A stretch of 8,115 nucleotides of DNA, taken from the NCBI GenBank assembly GCA_903820565.1, contig CAIJHZ010000073.1, positions 1-8,115 of the forward strand, in the 5' to 3' direction. Positions within the stretch are counted from its first letter, which is position 1. Every line of letters begins with the position of its first letter. The translations under genes were made by a program, and so were the position numbers. This DNA comes from an uncultured Actinomycetes bacterium (GTDB taxonomy: Bacteria > Actinomycetota > Actinomycetes > Nanopelagicales > Nanopelagicaceae). The notes under the pieces were generated by a model. The model was not told the origin of the DNA and made no database searches. It was given only the letters and a program-made list of their open reading frames with translations. Positions 1-6,835 of this stretch are shown here, one piece after another.

Positions 1-366
1 ACCAGATGGTGCTGCAGCAACTGGTGCAGGGGTTGGAACGACTGGTGCAGCAGCAACTGGTGCGGGTGCAGGAGTTGGAACGACTGGTGCTGCAACTGGT
101 GCAGTAGCAACGGGAGCTGGTGCAGCAGCACCGTCAGCGATGATTGCCAACTCTGCTCCAACTGGAACAGTTTGATCTATTTGCACAACAATCTTTTGCA
201 GAGTTCCAGCAACTGGTGAAGGGATCTCTGTATCAACTTTGTCGGTCGAAACTTCTAGGAGCGGTTCATCAACGTTTACGTGATCACCTTCGGCTTTTAA
301 CCAACGAGTGACTGTGCCTTCGCTAACGCTTTCGCCAAGTGCTGGCATCGTTACTGAAAATGTCAT
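1..366 (-). CDS. sucB: Dihydrolipoamide acyltransferase E2 (SucB/DlaT type), N-terminal part, cut by window edge
   Basis: Only the first 122 codons are present; the gene runs off the left edge in frame. Residues 1-75 form a biotinyl/lipoyl domain with the lipoylation motif STDKVDTE and the acceptor lysine at K43. Residues 79-122 are an Ala/Pro/Val-rich flexible linker with internal repeats. The peripheral-subunit-binding and catalytic acyltransferase domains would lie outside the window. The protein is the swinging-arm core of a 2-oxoacid dehydrogenase complex, passing acyl groups from E1 to CoA while lpd reoxidises the lipoyl group. The opening (MTFSVTMPALGESVSEGTV) resembles the actinobacterial E2 usually annotated SucB; in mycobacteria the same type (DlaT) serves pyruvate dehydrogenase, so pyruvate versus 2-oxoglutarate specificity is open. 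The ATG start is fixed by an AAGGAG 7 nt upstream. It follows lpd after 15 nt, so the two are probably co-transcribed. Confidence 0.93.
   Translation of the reverse strand, partial: MTFSVTMPALGESVSEGTVTRWLKAEGDHVNVDEPLLEVSTDKVDTEIPSPVAGTLQKIVVQIDQTVPVGAELAIIADGAAAPAPVATAPVAAPVVPTPAPAPVAAAPVVPTPAPVAAAPSG
25..99. repeat. Imperfect tandem repeat encoding the Ala/Pro linker of E2
   Basis: Two near-identical copies, 25-60 (36 nt) and 67-99 (33 nt), share the core GGTTGGAACGACTGGTGC (first copy) or AGTTGGAACGACTGGTGC (second copy), followed by CAACTGG. They differ by one codon-sized indel and a few substitutions. On the coding (minus) strand they specify PVAAAPVVPTPAP-like units of the interdomain linker, so indels stay in frame. 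Shorter GCAACTGGTGC-like pieces flank the pair. This is a coding repeat, not a mobile element. Confidence 0.75.
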
Positions 367-373
367 CTGTTTT

Positions 374-379
374 CTCCTT
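374..379 (-). promoter_or_regulatory. Ribosome binding site of sucB
   Basis: AAGGAG on the minus strand lies 7 nt before the sucB ATG and fills most of the 15-nt gap after the lpd TAA stop. It fixes the sucB start. Confidence 0.8.
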
Positions 380-381
380 GG

Positions 382-1749
382 TTATCCGTGTGCGTGAAGC
401 GGTTTGCCTGCAAGAGCCATATGAGCTTCGCCCATTGCCTCTGACAGTGTTGGGTGTGCATGGATCAAAGGAGCCACATCACTTGCACGTGCCTCCCAGT
501 TATATATTAATTCTGCTTCAGCTAATAATTCGCCAACTCGTGCACCAACCATGTGTATTCCAAGAATTGGTCCATCTTTTTGAGCAATAAGTTTGATAGA
601 TCCCGCTGTGTTTAAAATTTGTGCTTTACCGTTACCAGCAAGGTCATATGAGAGTTCTACAACATCATGTCCACGCTTTTTAGCCTCTGCAGTTGTTAAT
701 CCAACAGATGCAACTTCGGGATCCGAATATGTTACGCGGGGAATGCCGTCGTAATTAATTGCCCGTGGATTTAACCCAGCAATCTCTTCTGCCACCAGAA
801 TGCCTTCGGCAAAACCAACATGTGCCAGCTGCAATGTGGGGATTAAGTCACCGACTGCCCAGATACCTGGAACGTTGGTACGACACTTGTCGTCGACTAA
901 GACATATCCGCGATCCATAGCAATGCCTTGTTCTTCATAACCAATATTTGCTGACACTGGACCTCGACCAACAGAGACCATCAGAATTTCAGCGCTAAAT
1001 GTTTTGCCATCTTCTAGAGTGACAGTGACGCCATCCTTAGTTTTGACGGCAGATTGGAAACGAACGCCTAATTCGAAGTTAATTCCACGCTTACGGAAGG
1101 CGCGCTCTAGCTGCTTGCTGGATGACTCATCTTCTAGCGCGATCAAATGAGGCAGACCTTCGATGATTGTTACTTCAGAACCAAATGATTTCCATACAGA
1201 TGCAAATTCGCAGCCAATAACACCGCCACCTAAAACAATGACACTCTTTGGAACATAATCCAACTTTGTTCCGTGATCTGAGGTGATAATTTTTTCGCCA
1301 TCAATTTCAAGTCCAGGCAAAGTCTTCGCATATGACCCCGTTGCAAGAATTACATTCTTACCTGTGTAGCGGGTTCCATTTACTTCAACTGTGTCTTTTG
1401 AAACCAATTTTCCGTGACCTTCGATAAAGGTAACACCACGGGACTTCACTAAACCTGACAAACCTTTATACAATTTGTTGATGACGCCATCCTTGTAAGA
1501 ATTAACACCGGCCATATCGATGCCTTCAAATGTTGATTTAACGCCGAAGTGTGAACCATCGCGTGCGCCATCTGCGATTTCAGCTGAGTGAAGAAGCGCC
1601 TTCGTAGGAATACATCCACGGTGCAAACATGTGCCGCCGACTTTGTCTGCTTCGATCAGGGCTACTGATAGACCTAATTGCGAGCCGCGTAATGCTGCGG
1701 CATAACCCCCGCTGCCACCACCAAGGATGACGAGATCAAATTGAGACAA
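382..1749 (-). CDS. lpd: Dihydrolipoyl dehydrogenase (E3)
   Basis: This 455-residue flavoprotein of class I pyridine nucleotide-disulfide oxidoreductases reoxidises dihydrolipoyl groups on E2 and on the glycine-cleavage H-protein, passing electrons through FAD to NAD+. Visible elements in order are the FAD-binding GGGSGG (10-15), the redox-active disulfide in CLHRGC (C41, C46), the NAD-binding GGGVIG (174-179), the second FAD contact AVGD (298-301), the dimerisation segment around YSDPEVASVG (341-350), and the C-terminal HAHPTLSE with catalytic H432 and E437, which acts across the homodimer interface. Length is normal for the family and no key residue is missing. The start is TTG, not ATG; it is supported by AGGAG 7 nt upstream and by the first beta strand (FDLVILGGG) beginning immediately after. 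It stands directly before sucB with no E1 gene alongside, consistent with an E3 shared among several complexes. Confidence 0.97.
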   Translation of the reverse strand: MSQFDLVILGGGSGGYAAALRGSQLGLSVALIEADKVGGTCLHRGCIPTKALLHSAEIADGARDGSHFGVKSTFEGIDMAGVNSYKDGVINKLYKGLSGLVKSRGVTFIEGHGKLVSKDTVEVNGTRYTGKNVILATGSYAKTLPGLEIDGEKIITSDHGTKLDYVPKSVIVLGGGVIGCEFASVWKSFGSEVTIIEGLPHLIALEDESSSKQLERAFRKRGINFELGVRFQSAVKTKDGVTVTLEDGKTFSAEILMVSVGRGPVSANIGYEEQGIAMDRGYVLVDDKCRTNVPGIWAVGDLIPTLQLAHVGFAEGILVAEEIAGLNPRAINYDGIPRVTYSDPEVASVGLTTAEAKKRGHDVVELSYDLAGNGKAQILNTAGSIKLIAQKDGPILGIHMVGARVGELLAEAELIYNWEARASDVAPLIHAHPTLSEAMGEAHMALAGKPLHAHG

Positions 1750-1756
1750 TGAACAG

Positions 1757-1761
1757 CTCCT
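1757..1761 (-). promoter_or_regulatory. Ribosome binding site deciding the TTG start of lpd
   Basis: AGGAG, within GAGAGGAGC on the minus strand, sits 7 nt before the TTG codon that opens lpd. No ATG or GTG in frame at this point competes, so the rare start is likely real. The rest of the 86-nt pepA-lpd gap (1750-1835) shows only a TTGACC element at 1811-1806 on the minus strand with no good -10 at normal spacing, and no convincing terminator. Confidence 0.75.
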
Positions 1762-1835
1762 CTCAAGTGCCCATGCGGGCTATGTGCCTATCCTGCCTCA
1801 AAGAGGGTCAAACCTCACAATGCCAAGGGGCAGAT

Positions 1836-3326
1836 TTACGCTTGTTCGGCCAATGTCACAAGGGATCGGAGGGCTATCCCTGTTCCGCCAACTGGGGTGT
1901 AGCCATGAGGCTTTGCCTCGTTATAGGCAGGACCTGCAATATCAAGGTGGAGCCATGGAAGTTCTGGATTTACGAAATCTTTTAAGAATAGACCCGCAAC
2001 CAACATGCCACCCATGCGGTCTCCAATATTTGCAAGATCCGCAACGGGTGAATCCAAAGATGCCCGGAGTTCTTCTGGCAATGGCATAGGCCAGAATTGT
2101 TCGCCGCACTGTGCTGCAACCTGTAAGAAATCATCGCTGAACTTTTGGTTGTTTGTCATAACTGCACTGGTGCGTGTTCCAAGTGCAACAACTTGCGCAC
2201 CCGTCAAGGTAGCAACATCGATAATTCCATCCAATTTATTCTTTGAACTTTGGGCCTTCATTAAGCCATCAGCCAAAACAAGTCGACCTTCTGCATCGGG
2301 ATTAAGCACTTCAACTGTTTTTCCACCAAAGATTGTGATGATGTCGGATGGACGAGTTGCTGTATCACTTGGCATATTTTCAGCTAGTGGTGCCCATGAT
2401 TCGATTGCAACATTTAGTTTTAATTCAGCGATTGCAACTACAGCAGCACTAACCGCTGCTGCACCGCTCATGTCAGATTTCATTGCTTCCATACCTGCGG
2501 CAGGTTTTAGCGCTAGACCACCAGTATCAAAAGTAATTCCCTTGCCAACAAATGCATAGCGCTTTGCAGCTTTACCCTTTGGTGTGTAAGAAATGTGCAA
2601 CAAACGTGGGGGATTAGCAGAGCCCTGACCCACACCAACAATTCCACCAAAGCCTTGCGCTTTAAGCTGCTTTTCATCCCATACCTGAATCTTCAAACCA
2701 GATTTTGCACCGCCCGCAGCCTTGACTACCGCTGCTAACTTTTTCGTAAATGAGTCAGGAGTTAAATGGCTTGGGGGAGTATTTATTAAATCGCGGACTA
2801 GATAGGTGTATTTAGCAATTACCGCAGCACGCACAATCGATGCCTTTGCATCTTTGTTTGCTGCCAACATTGAATACAGTGTGATCGTTTTCAATGGAGC
2901 TTTGTGATCGTCCTTTGTTGAACCGCGAAACTCTGTAAATGAGTAGGCACCAAGGGCTGCGCCTTCTGCCACAGCTGCAACTTCAGCCAAACTCTTTGCA
3001 GGCAATGAAAATGTTGCTGCTGAGTTTCCAGCCAAGGCACGCGATGCACTGCCCGCAGCTCTGCGCAATGTTTCGTGAGAATAATTGGTCGCTTTCTTTC
3101 CGAGTCCCGTAAAAACCATGAGGCGAACATGAGAGCCCGGAAGTTTTGTGACTTCGTCAGCTTTTCCAGTTGCGCCCATATCAACCAGTTGCGAAAGAAT
3201 CGTCTTGGTATCGATAGCCAGATCACCAGCCTCGATTGCAATCCCACCCTTTGAATTGGTTGAGGACAGTCCTAAAACTAGAACCTCATCTTTTACGACG
3301 CCATCAGAAATCTTTAGTGTGCTCAT
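1836..3326 (-). CDS. pepA: Leucyl aminopeptidase, M17 family (cytosol aminopeptidase)
   Basis: This 496-residue cytosolic hexameric-type metallo-aminopeptidase removes N-terminal residues from peptides, for protein turnover or use of imported peptides. Residues 1-150 or so form the divergent M17 N-terminal domain; the catalytic domain covers about 170-490. The two-metal site is complete: K262 and D267 in GKGITFDTGG, D285 in KSDMSG, and D344 and E346 in NPDAEGRL. Catalytic K274 and R348 are also present. Spacing matches E. coli PepA residue for residue with an offset of eight. The usual signature NTDAEGRL reads NPDAEGRL here, a Thr-to-Pro change beside the metal ligand. An in-frame TTG 13 codons upstream (3365) would overlap the gcvT start and add a non-conserved tail, so the ATG at 3326 was chosen. 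No Shine-Dalgarno precedes that ATG, suggesting a leaderless or near-leaderless message. It is divergent from gcvT and upstream of lpd. Confidence 0.95.
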   Translation of the reverse strand: MSTLKISDGVVKDEVLVLGLSSTNSKGGIAIEAGDLAIDTKTILSQLVDMGATGKADEVTKLPGSHVRLMVFTGLGKKATNYSHETLRRAAGSASRALAGNSAATFSLPAKSLAEVAAVAEGAALGAYSFTEFRGSTKDDHKAPLKTITLYSMLAANKDAKASIVRAAVIAKYTYLVRDLINTPPSHLTPDSFTKKLAAVVKAAGGAKSGLKIQVWDEKQLKAQGFGGIVGVGQGSANPPRLLHISYTPKGKAAKRYAFVGKGITFDTGGLALKPAAGMEAMKSDMSGAAAVSAAVVAIAELKLNVAIESWAPLAENMPSDTATRPSDIITIFGGKTVEVLNPDAEGRLVLADGLMKAQSSKNKLDGIIDVATLTGAQVVALGTRTSAVMTNNQKFSDDFLQVAAQCGEQFWPMPLPEELRASLDSPVADLANIGDRMGGMLVAGLFLKDFVNPELPWLHLDIAGPAYNEAKPHGYTPVGGTGIALRSLVTLAEQA

Positions 3327-3336
3327 AAGGAGAAGG

Positions 3337-3365
3337 GTAATAGATGTATTGGTAGGTTTGTGCAA
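3337..3365 (-). promoter_or_regulatory. Candidate promoter of pepA
   Basis: On the minus strand TTGCAC (3365-3360) and TATTAC (3342-3337) are separated by 17 nt, a normal sigma-70-type spacing with 3/6 and 4/6 matches to consensus. Transcription would begin only a few bases before the pepA ATG at 3326, which fits the absence of a Shine-Dalgarno. The -35 element covers the first base of the gcvT start codon. This is pattern matching only. Confidence 0.4.
3353..3358 (+). promoter_or_regulatory. Candidate -10 element for a leaderless gcvT transcript
   Basis: TAGGTT fits the actinobacterial TAnnnT -10 pattern and ends 6 nt before the gcvT ATG, the distance expected if transcription starts on the A of the start codon. 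No Shine-Dalgarno lies at a useful distance; AAGGAG at 3328-3333 is about 30 nt away. No recognisable -35 is present. The element lies inside the spacer of the opposing pepA candidate promoter. Confidence 0.35.
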
Positions 3366-4453
3366 TGAAGATTTCGCCTCTCAATCAAAAGCATCTCGAC
3401 CTCAAGGCCAAGATGGCTGATTTTGGTGGCTGGATGATGCCCATCGAGTATCCGGGCGCAGGGGTACTAGCTGAGCACGCTGCGGTACGTGAGCGTGTGG
3501 GCATCTTCGACGTTTCCCATTTGGGCAAAGCATCAGTCACAGGAGTTGGCGCTCTTGCTTTCTTAAATCAATGCTTAACAAATGATCTGACAAAGATTGC
3601 AGATGAGTCCGCTCAGTACACATTGCTGTGCACCCCACAGGGCGGGGTTGTTGACGACCTGATTGCCTATCGAAATAGTGAGACAGATTTCTTTCTTGTT
3701 CCAAACGCATCAAACACAACAGATGTTGTGGCTGTGTTGCAAAAGCAAGCACCAGCGGGAATAACAGTGACAAATCTGCATAACGATTACGCAGTCTTGG
3801 CGGTGCAGGGACCGTTGGCTCCAAAGGTTTTAGATGCACTTGGAATTAACACTGATATCGATTACATGGCTTTTGCACATGTCAATATTGCTGGTGCAGT
3901 TGTGATTTTATGTCGTACGGGATATACAGGCGAACTTGGCTATGAGTTGTTGCCAAAGAGTAAGGACGCGGTTGCGGTATGGGATGCACTAGTCGCAGCC
4001 ATCACGCCATTTGATGGATTGATTTGCGGACTTGGTGCTCGTGACACATTGCGCACCGAGATGGGTTATCCCTTGCATGGACACGAGCTATCACTGACGA
4101 TTTCGCCAGTTGAAGCGAGTGCATCGTGGGCGGTTGGCTGGAAAAAAGAATCATTCATCGGTTCTGATGTTTTGTTATCACAAAAGAATGGATCAGCAGA
4201 GCGCAAGAGCGTTGCGATCAAGTCACTTGATCGTGGAATCCCACGAGCAGGTATGGGGATTAAGAATTCTGCAGGTCAAGTAATCGGTGAAGTAACTAGT
4301 GGAACATTTTCCCCAACGTTAAAGTACGGAATAGCTTTGGCGTTAGTAGCAAAAGAGGTTGCAGTAGGGGACCAGTTGATTATTGATGTGCGTGGCCGTG
4401 AATCTCAGTGTGAAGTAGTCAAACTTCCTTTTGTTACTTCACACGTTCGCTAA
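3365..4453 (+). CDS. gcvT: Aminomethyltransferase, T-protein of the glycine cleavage system
   Basis: This 362-residue protein transfers the one-carbon unit from the aminomethyl-lipoyl H-protein to tetrahydrofolate, releasing ammonia and leaving dihydrolipoyl-H for lpd to reoxidise. The folate-binding GCV_T domain spans about 5-255 and the C-terminal barrel about 278-358. Family motifs include DFGGWMMPIEY (19-29), FDVSHLGK (48-55), LTNDLTKI (71-78), GGVVDDLIAY (93-102) with the acidic pair that aligns with the catalytic aspartate, RTGYTGELGYE (184-194) and GARDTLRTEMGYPLHGHE (224-241). Length is standard and nothing essential is missing. The ATG at 3365 is the only usable start: a TAG stop lies four codons upstream in frame, and the next ATG (M17) would remove the conserved beginning. 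gcvP and gcvH are not adjacent. It is transcribed away from pepA and its last 20 nt overlap the convergent S-component gene. Confidence 0.95.
   Translation: MKISPLNQKHLDLKAKMADFGGWMMPIEYPGAGVLAEHAAVRERVGIFDVSHLGKASVTGVGALAFLNQCLTNDLTKIADESAQYTLLCTPQGGVVDDLIAYRNSETDFFLVPNASNTTDVVAVLQKQAPAGITVTNLHNDYAVLAVQGPLAPKVLDALGINTDIDYMAFAHVNIAGAVVILCRTGYTGELGYELLPKSKDAVAVWDALVAAITPFDGLICGLGARDTLRTEMGYPLHGHELSLTISPVEASASWAVGWKKESFIGSDVLLSQKNGSAERKSVAIKSLDRGIPRAGMGIKNSAGQVIGEVTSGTFSPTLKYGIALALVAKEVAVGDQLIIDVRGRESQCEVVKLPFVTSHVR
4408..4444. terminator. Perfect inverted repeat in the convergent gene overlap, possible bidirectional terminator
   Basis: GTGTGAAGTA (4408-4417) and its exact reverse complement TACTTCACAC (4435-4444) flank a 17-nt loop. 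The arms lie within the final codons of gcvT and at the end and just past the stop of the S-component gene on the other strand. A symmetric stem at a convergent junction could stop transcription from both sides. There is no T-tract after it on either strand, so it is not a textbook intrinsic terminator; an RNA-end-protecting stem is an alternative. Confidence 0.45.
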
Positions 4454-5228
4454 AAACAACAGGAGTTGAAAAAGCTGCACGGGTATGGGTGCGGCGCAAC
4501 GCGGATAAAACCGATGGACCAGTAAAGGCAATTAATACACACGTGAAAATTGCTCGCGGGATGTCCCAGGCCATCGCGCTTGCAAAATGAAATGTTATAA
4601 AACGACTCACGTTTTCAGATAGTGGACCGCCAGCTATAAATGAAAGTTGGGTATTGCTTCCTAAGGCCCACGGCCAAAACTGCAAATCCATTAGGGCTCC
4701 AAAAGTTGCAGCAGCCAATACTCCAAAAGATAAAAGCATGGCAATTTCCGACTTACCTGACACCTTCTTTGGTAACAAGCCTGCAGCCATTCCGATCCAA
4801 GCAGCAGCGAACATTTGATATCCAAGCCACGGCCCAACTCCACCGGTTAGTAGTGCTGATGTAAACATAGAAATTATTCCTAAGAGAAATCCGAATGATG
4901 CTCCGAATACACGTGCGCTTAAGATCAAAACAAACCACATAGGTTCGATTCCGACCGCGCCTGCCCCTAACGGTCTTAGCGCAGAAATAAGAGCCGCTAG
5001 CACTCCCAACAGTGCAACAGATTTAGCATCTAATCGTACAGAAGAGATTTCAATTATGACCAGAAAAAATGCAGCAACAATTGCGATCCAAAAGAACATC
5101 TGCGTTCGGGGTAAATCTTTTCCCGCGTAGAAAAACGGCCATACAAAACCAGCGATACTGAATAAAGAGGCTATCGACAGAACTAATGAGTTCTTAACTG
5201 TAAATTTTATAACTCCATTGGTCAGCAT
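4434..5228 (-). CDS. ECF transporter S component (substrate-binding membrane subunit), substrate unknown
   Basis: This 264-residue integral membrane protein has about six or seven hydrophobic segments (roughly 14-34, 43-62, 69-84, 97-128, 131-151, 161-181 and 208-236) and a polar, basic C-terminal tail from about 244. It follows an ECF T subunit and double ATPase, so it is best read as the S subunit that captures a vitamin-like solute and docks on the energising module. The loop SALRPLGAGAVGIEPMW (82-98) and TGGVGPWLGYQM (128-139) look like conserved signatures of actinobacterial S components seen beside T and ATPase genes; some relatives are grouped with CbrT-type corrinoid carriers, but that link is recalled, not shown here. 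It is longer than typical small S proteins (about 180-200 residues). Its ATG shares one base with the ATPase stop (TAATG), with GAGG 10 nt upstream, indicating translational coupling. Its end overlaps gcvT by 20 nt. Confidence 0.8.
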   Translation of the reverse strand: MLTNGVIKFTVKNSLVLSIASLFSIAGFVWPFFYAGKDLPRTQMFFWIAIVAAFFLVIIEISSVRLDAKSVALLGVLAALISALRPLGAGAVGIEPMWFVLILSARVFGASFGFLLGIISMFTSALLTGGVGPWLGYQMFAAAWIGMAAGLLPKKVSGKSEIAMLLSFGVLAAATFGALMDLQFWPWALGSNTQLSFIAGGPLSENVSRFITFHFASAMAWDIPRAIFTCVLIAFTGPSVLSALRRTHTRAAFSTPVVFSERVK

Positions 5229-6835
5229 TATTGATGGGCCTCAATTGCTGCAATAACATCTGACACTTTTAGCCAGGGCAGCGGTGACATAACTTTTGAA
5301 ACTTGTGGCGCAAAGGCCGGAGATGACAGGAGTACTTCGAGGGTCGAGCCATCAGCAACAATGTCACCGTCAGCAAGAAACATAACCCTGGTCGCCAATT
5401 CAGCCACTAGCTCAACATCATGAGTTGCCAGAACAACACACTTGCCAGTAGCTCGTGCAAATTCAATGAGTGTTCTTGTCAGCTCCTTCTTTGCTTGATA
5501 ATCAAGCCCACGTGTTGGTTCATCCAGAATTAATACAGCAGGATTTGATGATAAAACAATGCTTAAGGCAAGGCCCAGCCTTTGACCTTCAGACAAATCA
5601 CGGGGATGAGTGTTCGCAGATATTCCCGGAACAAGTTGCTGAAGTATCTGTTCGGTAGTTCCACTTGGAATCTGATTGTCCTTATCGGCCTGGTCGCATT
5701 CGATCTTTACGCTTTGACCGTACAGAAGGTCACTGGGTTCTTGTGGAATAAATCCAATAGTTGTTCTACGTTCTTTGCCCTTGAGGTGTTGTGGATTTAA
5801 GCCAGAGACAGTCACTGAGCCACTGCTTACCTGTGAAATGCCCGCTAATGATTTAAGAAGAGAACTCTTTCCGGCGCCGTTGCGTCCCATAATCGCGATG
5901 ATTTCATTGCCGTAGATCCCTGAGCTAACTGATTTTAAGGCGTGCTTTCCGTCGTACGTGACTGAAAGGTCTTTAACTTCAATAATCAAATTGTCAGTCG
6001 GCGATGGAATCGATTCTGCTAGATCGTATTCCTTCTCGCGGATACCGGAAGTCATACGACGCATCTCGCGAACCGAAACACCTATTTCCTTTAAACCTAA
6101 GGCCCGGGCTAGGTGAACGATCGGGGGAGCGATGGGTGAATTCATAAGAATTTGTTCTGGCGTGCCGACACTGGTAACGCCTTCGCCATTGATATGAACA
6201 ATTCGATCGGCAAATTGAATTACGCGTTCTAATTTATGTTCAGCAATCACAACGGTAAGACTTAAGTCATGCACCAAACGATGTAATATCGAAAGTACTT
6301 CTTCGGCAGCTATTGGATCCAAAGCACTTGTAGGTTCATCTAGTACCAAAACCTTAGGATGTGCGACCAATGCCGACCCAATTGCTACTCGTTGTTGTTC
6401 TCCCCCGCTAAGTGTTGCAATTGATCTATTTCGCAATGGCGCAAGACTGAGTAGGTCGAGTACCTCTTCAACTCGTTTGCGCATAACATCATTTGGCAGA
6501 TTTAACGTTTCCATACCAAAGGCCAATTCTTCTTCCACGGTATCTGCGACAAACCCATTAGCCGGGTTTTGACCAACGATTCCAATTAGATGTGCCATAC
6601 CGCCTGGCTTAACAAGTTGTGTTGAATTCCCATCAACGCTGACATCGCCGGCCAAGATTCCGCCAGTGTGATGAGGGACCAAGCCATTAATTAGTCGCAG
6701 TAATGAAGACTTACCAGATCCCGTTGGTCCAATAACCAGGACCATTTCTCCTTCAGAGATTTCAAGATTCAAGTTTTCTAGAACAGTCCTTGTAGAGTTT
6801 GGATAAATCAGCGAGACATTTGAAAATTTAATCAT
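5228..6835 (-). CDS. ECF transporter ATPase, two fused ABC domains (EcfA-EcfA')
   Basis: This 535-residue cytoplasmic protein joins two ABC ATPase domains in one chain, replacing the usual pair of ECF ATPases that drive the T and S subunits. Domain 1 (about 1-245) has Walker A GPTGSGKSS (36-44), Q-loop Q89, signature LSGGEQQR (142-149), Walker B VLVLDEP (162-168) with catalytic E167, and switch H200. A polar linker follows (about 255-283). Domain 2 (about 284-515) has Walker A GRNGAGKSS (317-325), Q365, signature LSEGQR (414-419), Walker B with E439, and H472. Both composite ATP sites therefore appear competent. The start is the ATG at 6835, which overlaps the T-subunit stop as ATGA and begins directly with the first strand (MIKFSNVSLIYP). 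A longer reading from 6892 adds 19 cysteine-rich residues encoded in the T gene and was rejected. No Shine-Dalgarno is evident, which fits coupling to the upstream gene. Confidence 0.93.
   Translation of the reverse strand: MIKFSNVSLIYPNSTRTVLENLNLEISEGEMVLVIGPTGSGKSSLLRLINGLVPHHTGGILAGDVSVDGNSTQLVKPGGMAHLIGIVGQNPANGFVADTVEEELAFGMETLNLPNDVMRKRVEEVLDLLSLAPLRNRSIATLSGGEQQRVAIGSALVAHPKVLVLDEPTSALDPIAAEEVLSILHRLVHDLSLTVVIAEHKLERVIQFADRIVHINGEGVTSVGTPEQILMNSPIAPPIVHLARALGLKEIGVSVREMRRMTSGIREKEYDLAESIPSPTDNLIIEVKDLSVTYDGKHALKSVSSGIYGNEIIAIMGRNGAGKSSLLKSLAGISQVSSGSVTVSGLNPQHLKGKERRTTIGFIPQEPSDLLYGQSVKIECDQADKDNQIPSGTTEQILQQLVPGISANTHPRDLSEGQRLGLALSIVLSSNPAVLILDEPTRGLDYQAKKELTRTLIEFARATGKCVVLATHDVELVAELATRVMFLADGDIVADGSTLEVLLSSPAFAPQVSKVMSPLPWLKVSDVIAAIEAHQ

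Noticed and set aside
1750..1835. Short hairpins (CCTC-AAA-GAGG and GCCC-ATGC-GGGC) between pepA and lpd as a terminator.
   Set aside because: Stems are only 4 bp and no T-tract follows on the minus strand.
2005..2559. A 184-codon open frame on the plus strand.
   Set aside because: It lies antisense to the well-supported pepA coding region, has low-complexity Ser/Ala composition and no recognisable domain.
3328..3355. AAGGAG followed by ATG TAT TGG TAG, a possible three-codon upstream ORF before gcvT.
   Set aside because: The AAGGAG to ATG spacing is long, the mini-ORF is too short to judge, and it would not be transcribed if gcvT is leaderless from 3365.
3327..3364. Glycine riboswitch upstream of gcvT.
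   Set aside because: Only 38 nt separate gcvT from pepA, too short for the aptamer, and no aptamer-like structure is seen.
3327..3365. TTG-initiated 13-residue N-terminal extension of PepA.
   Set aside because: It would begin on the bases of the gcvT start codon, cover the whole divergent promoter region, has no ribosome binding site, and adds residues not expected in M17 enzymes.
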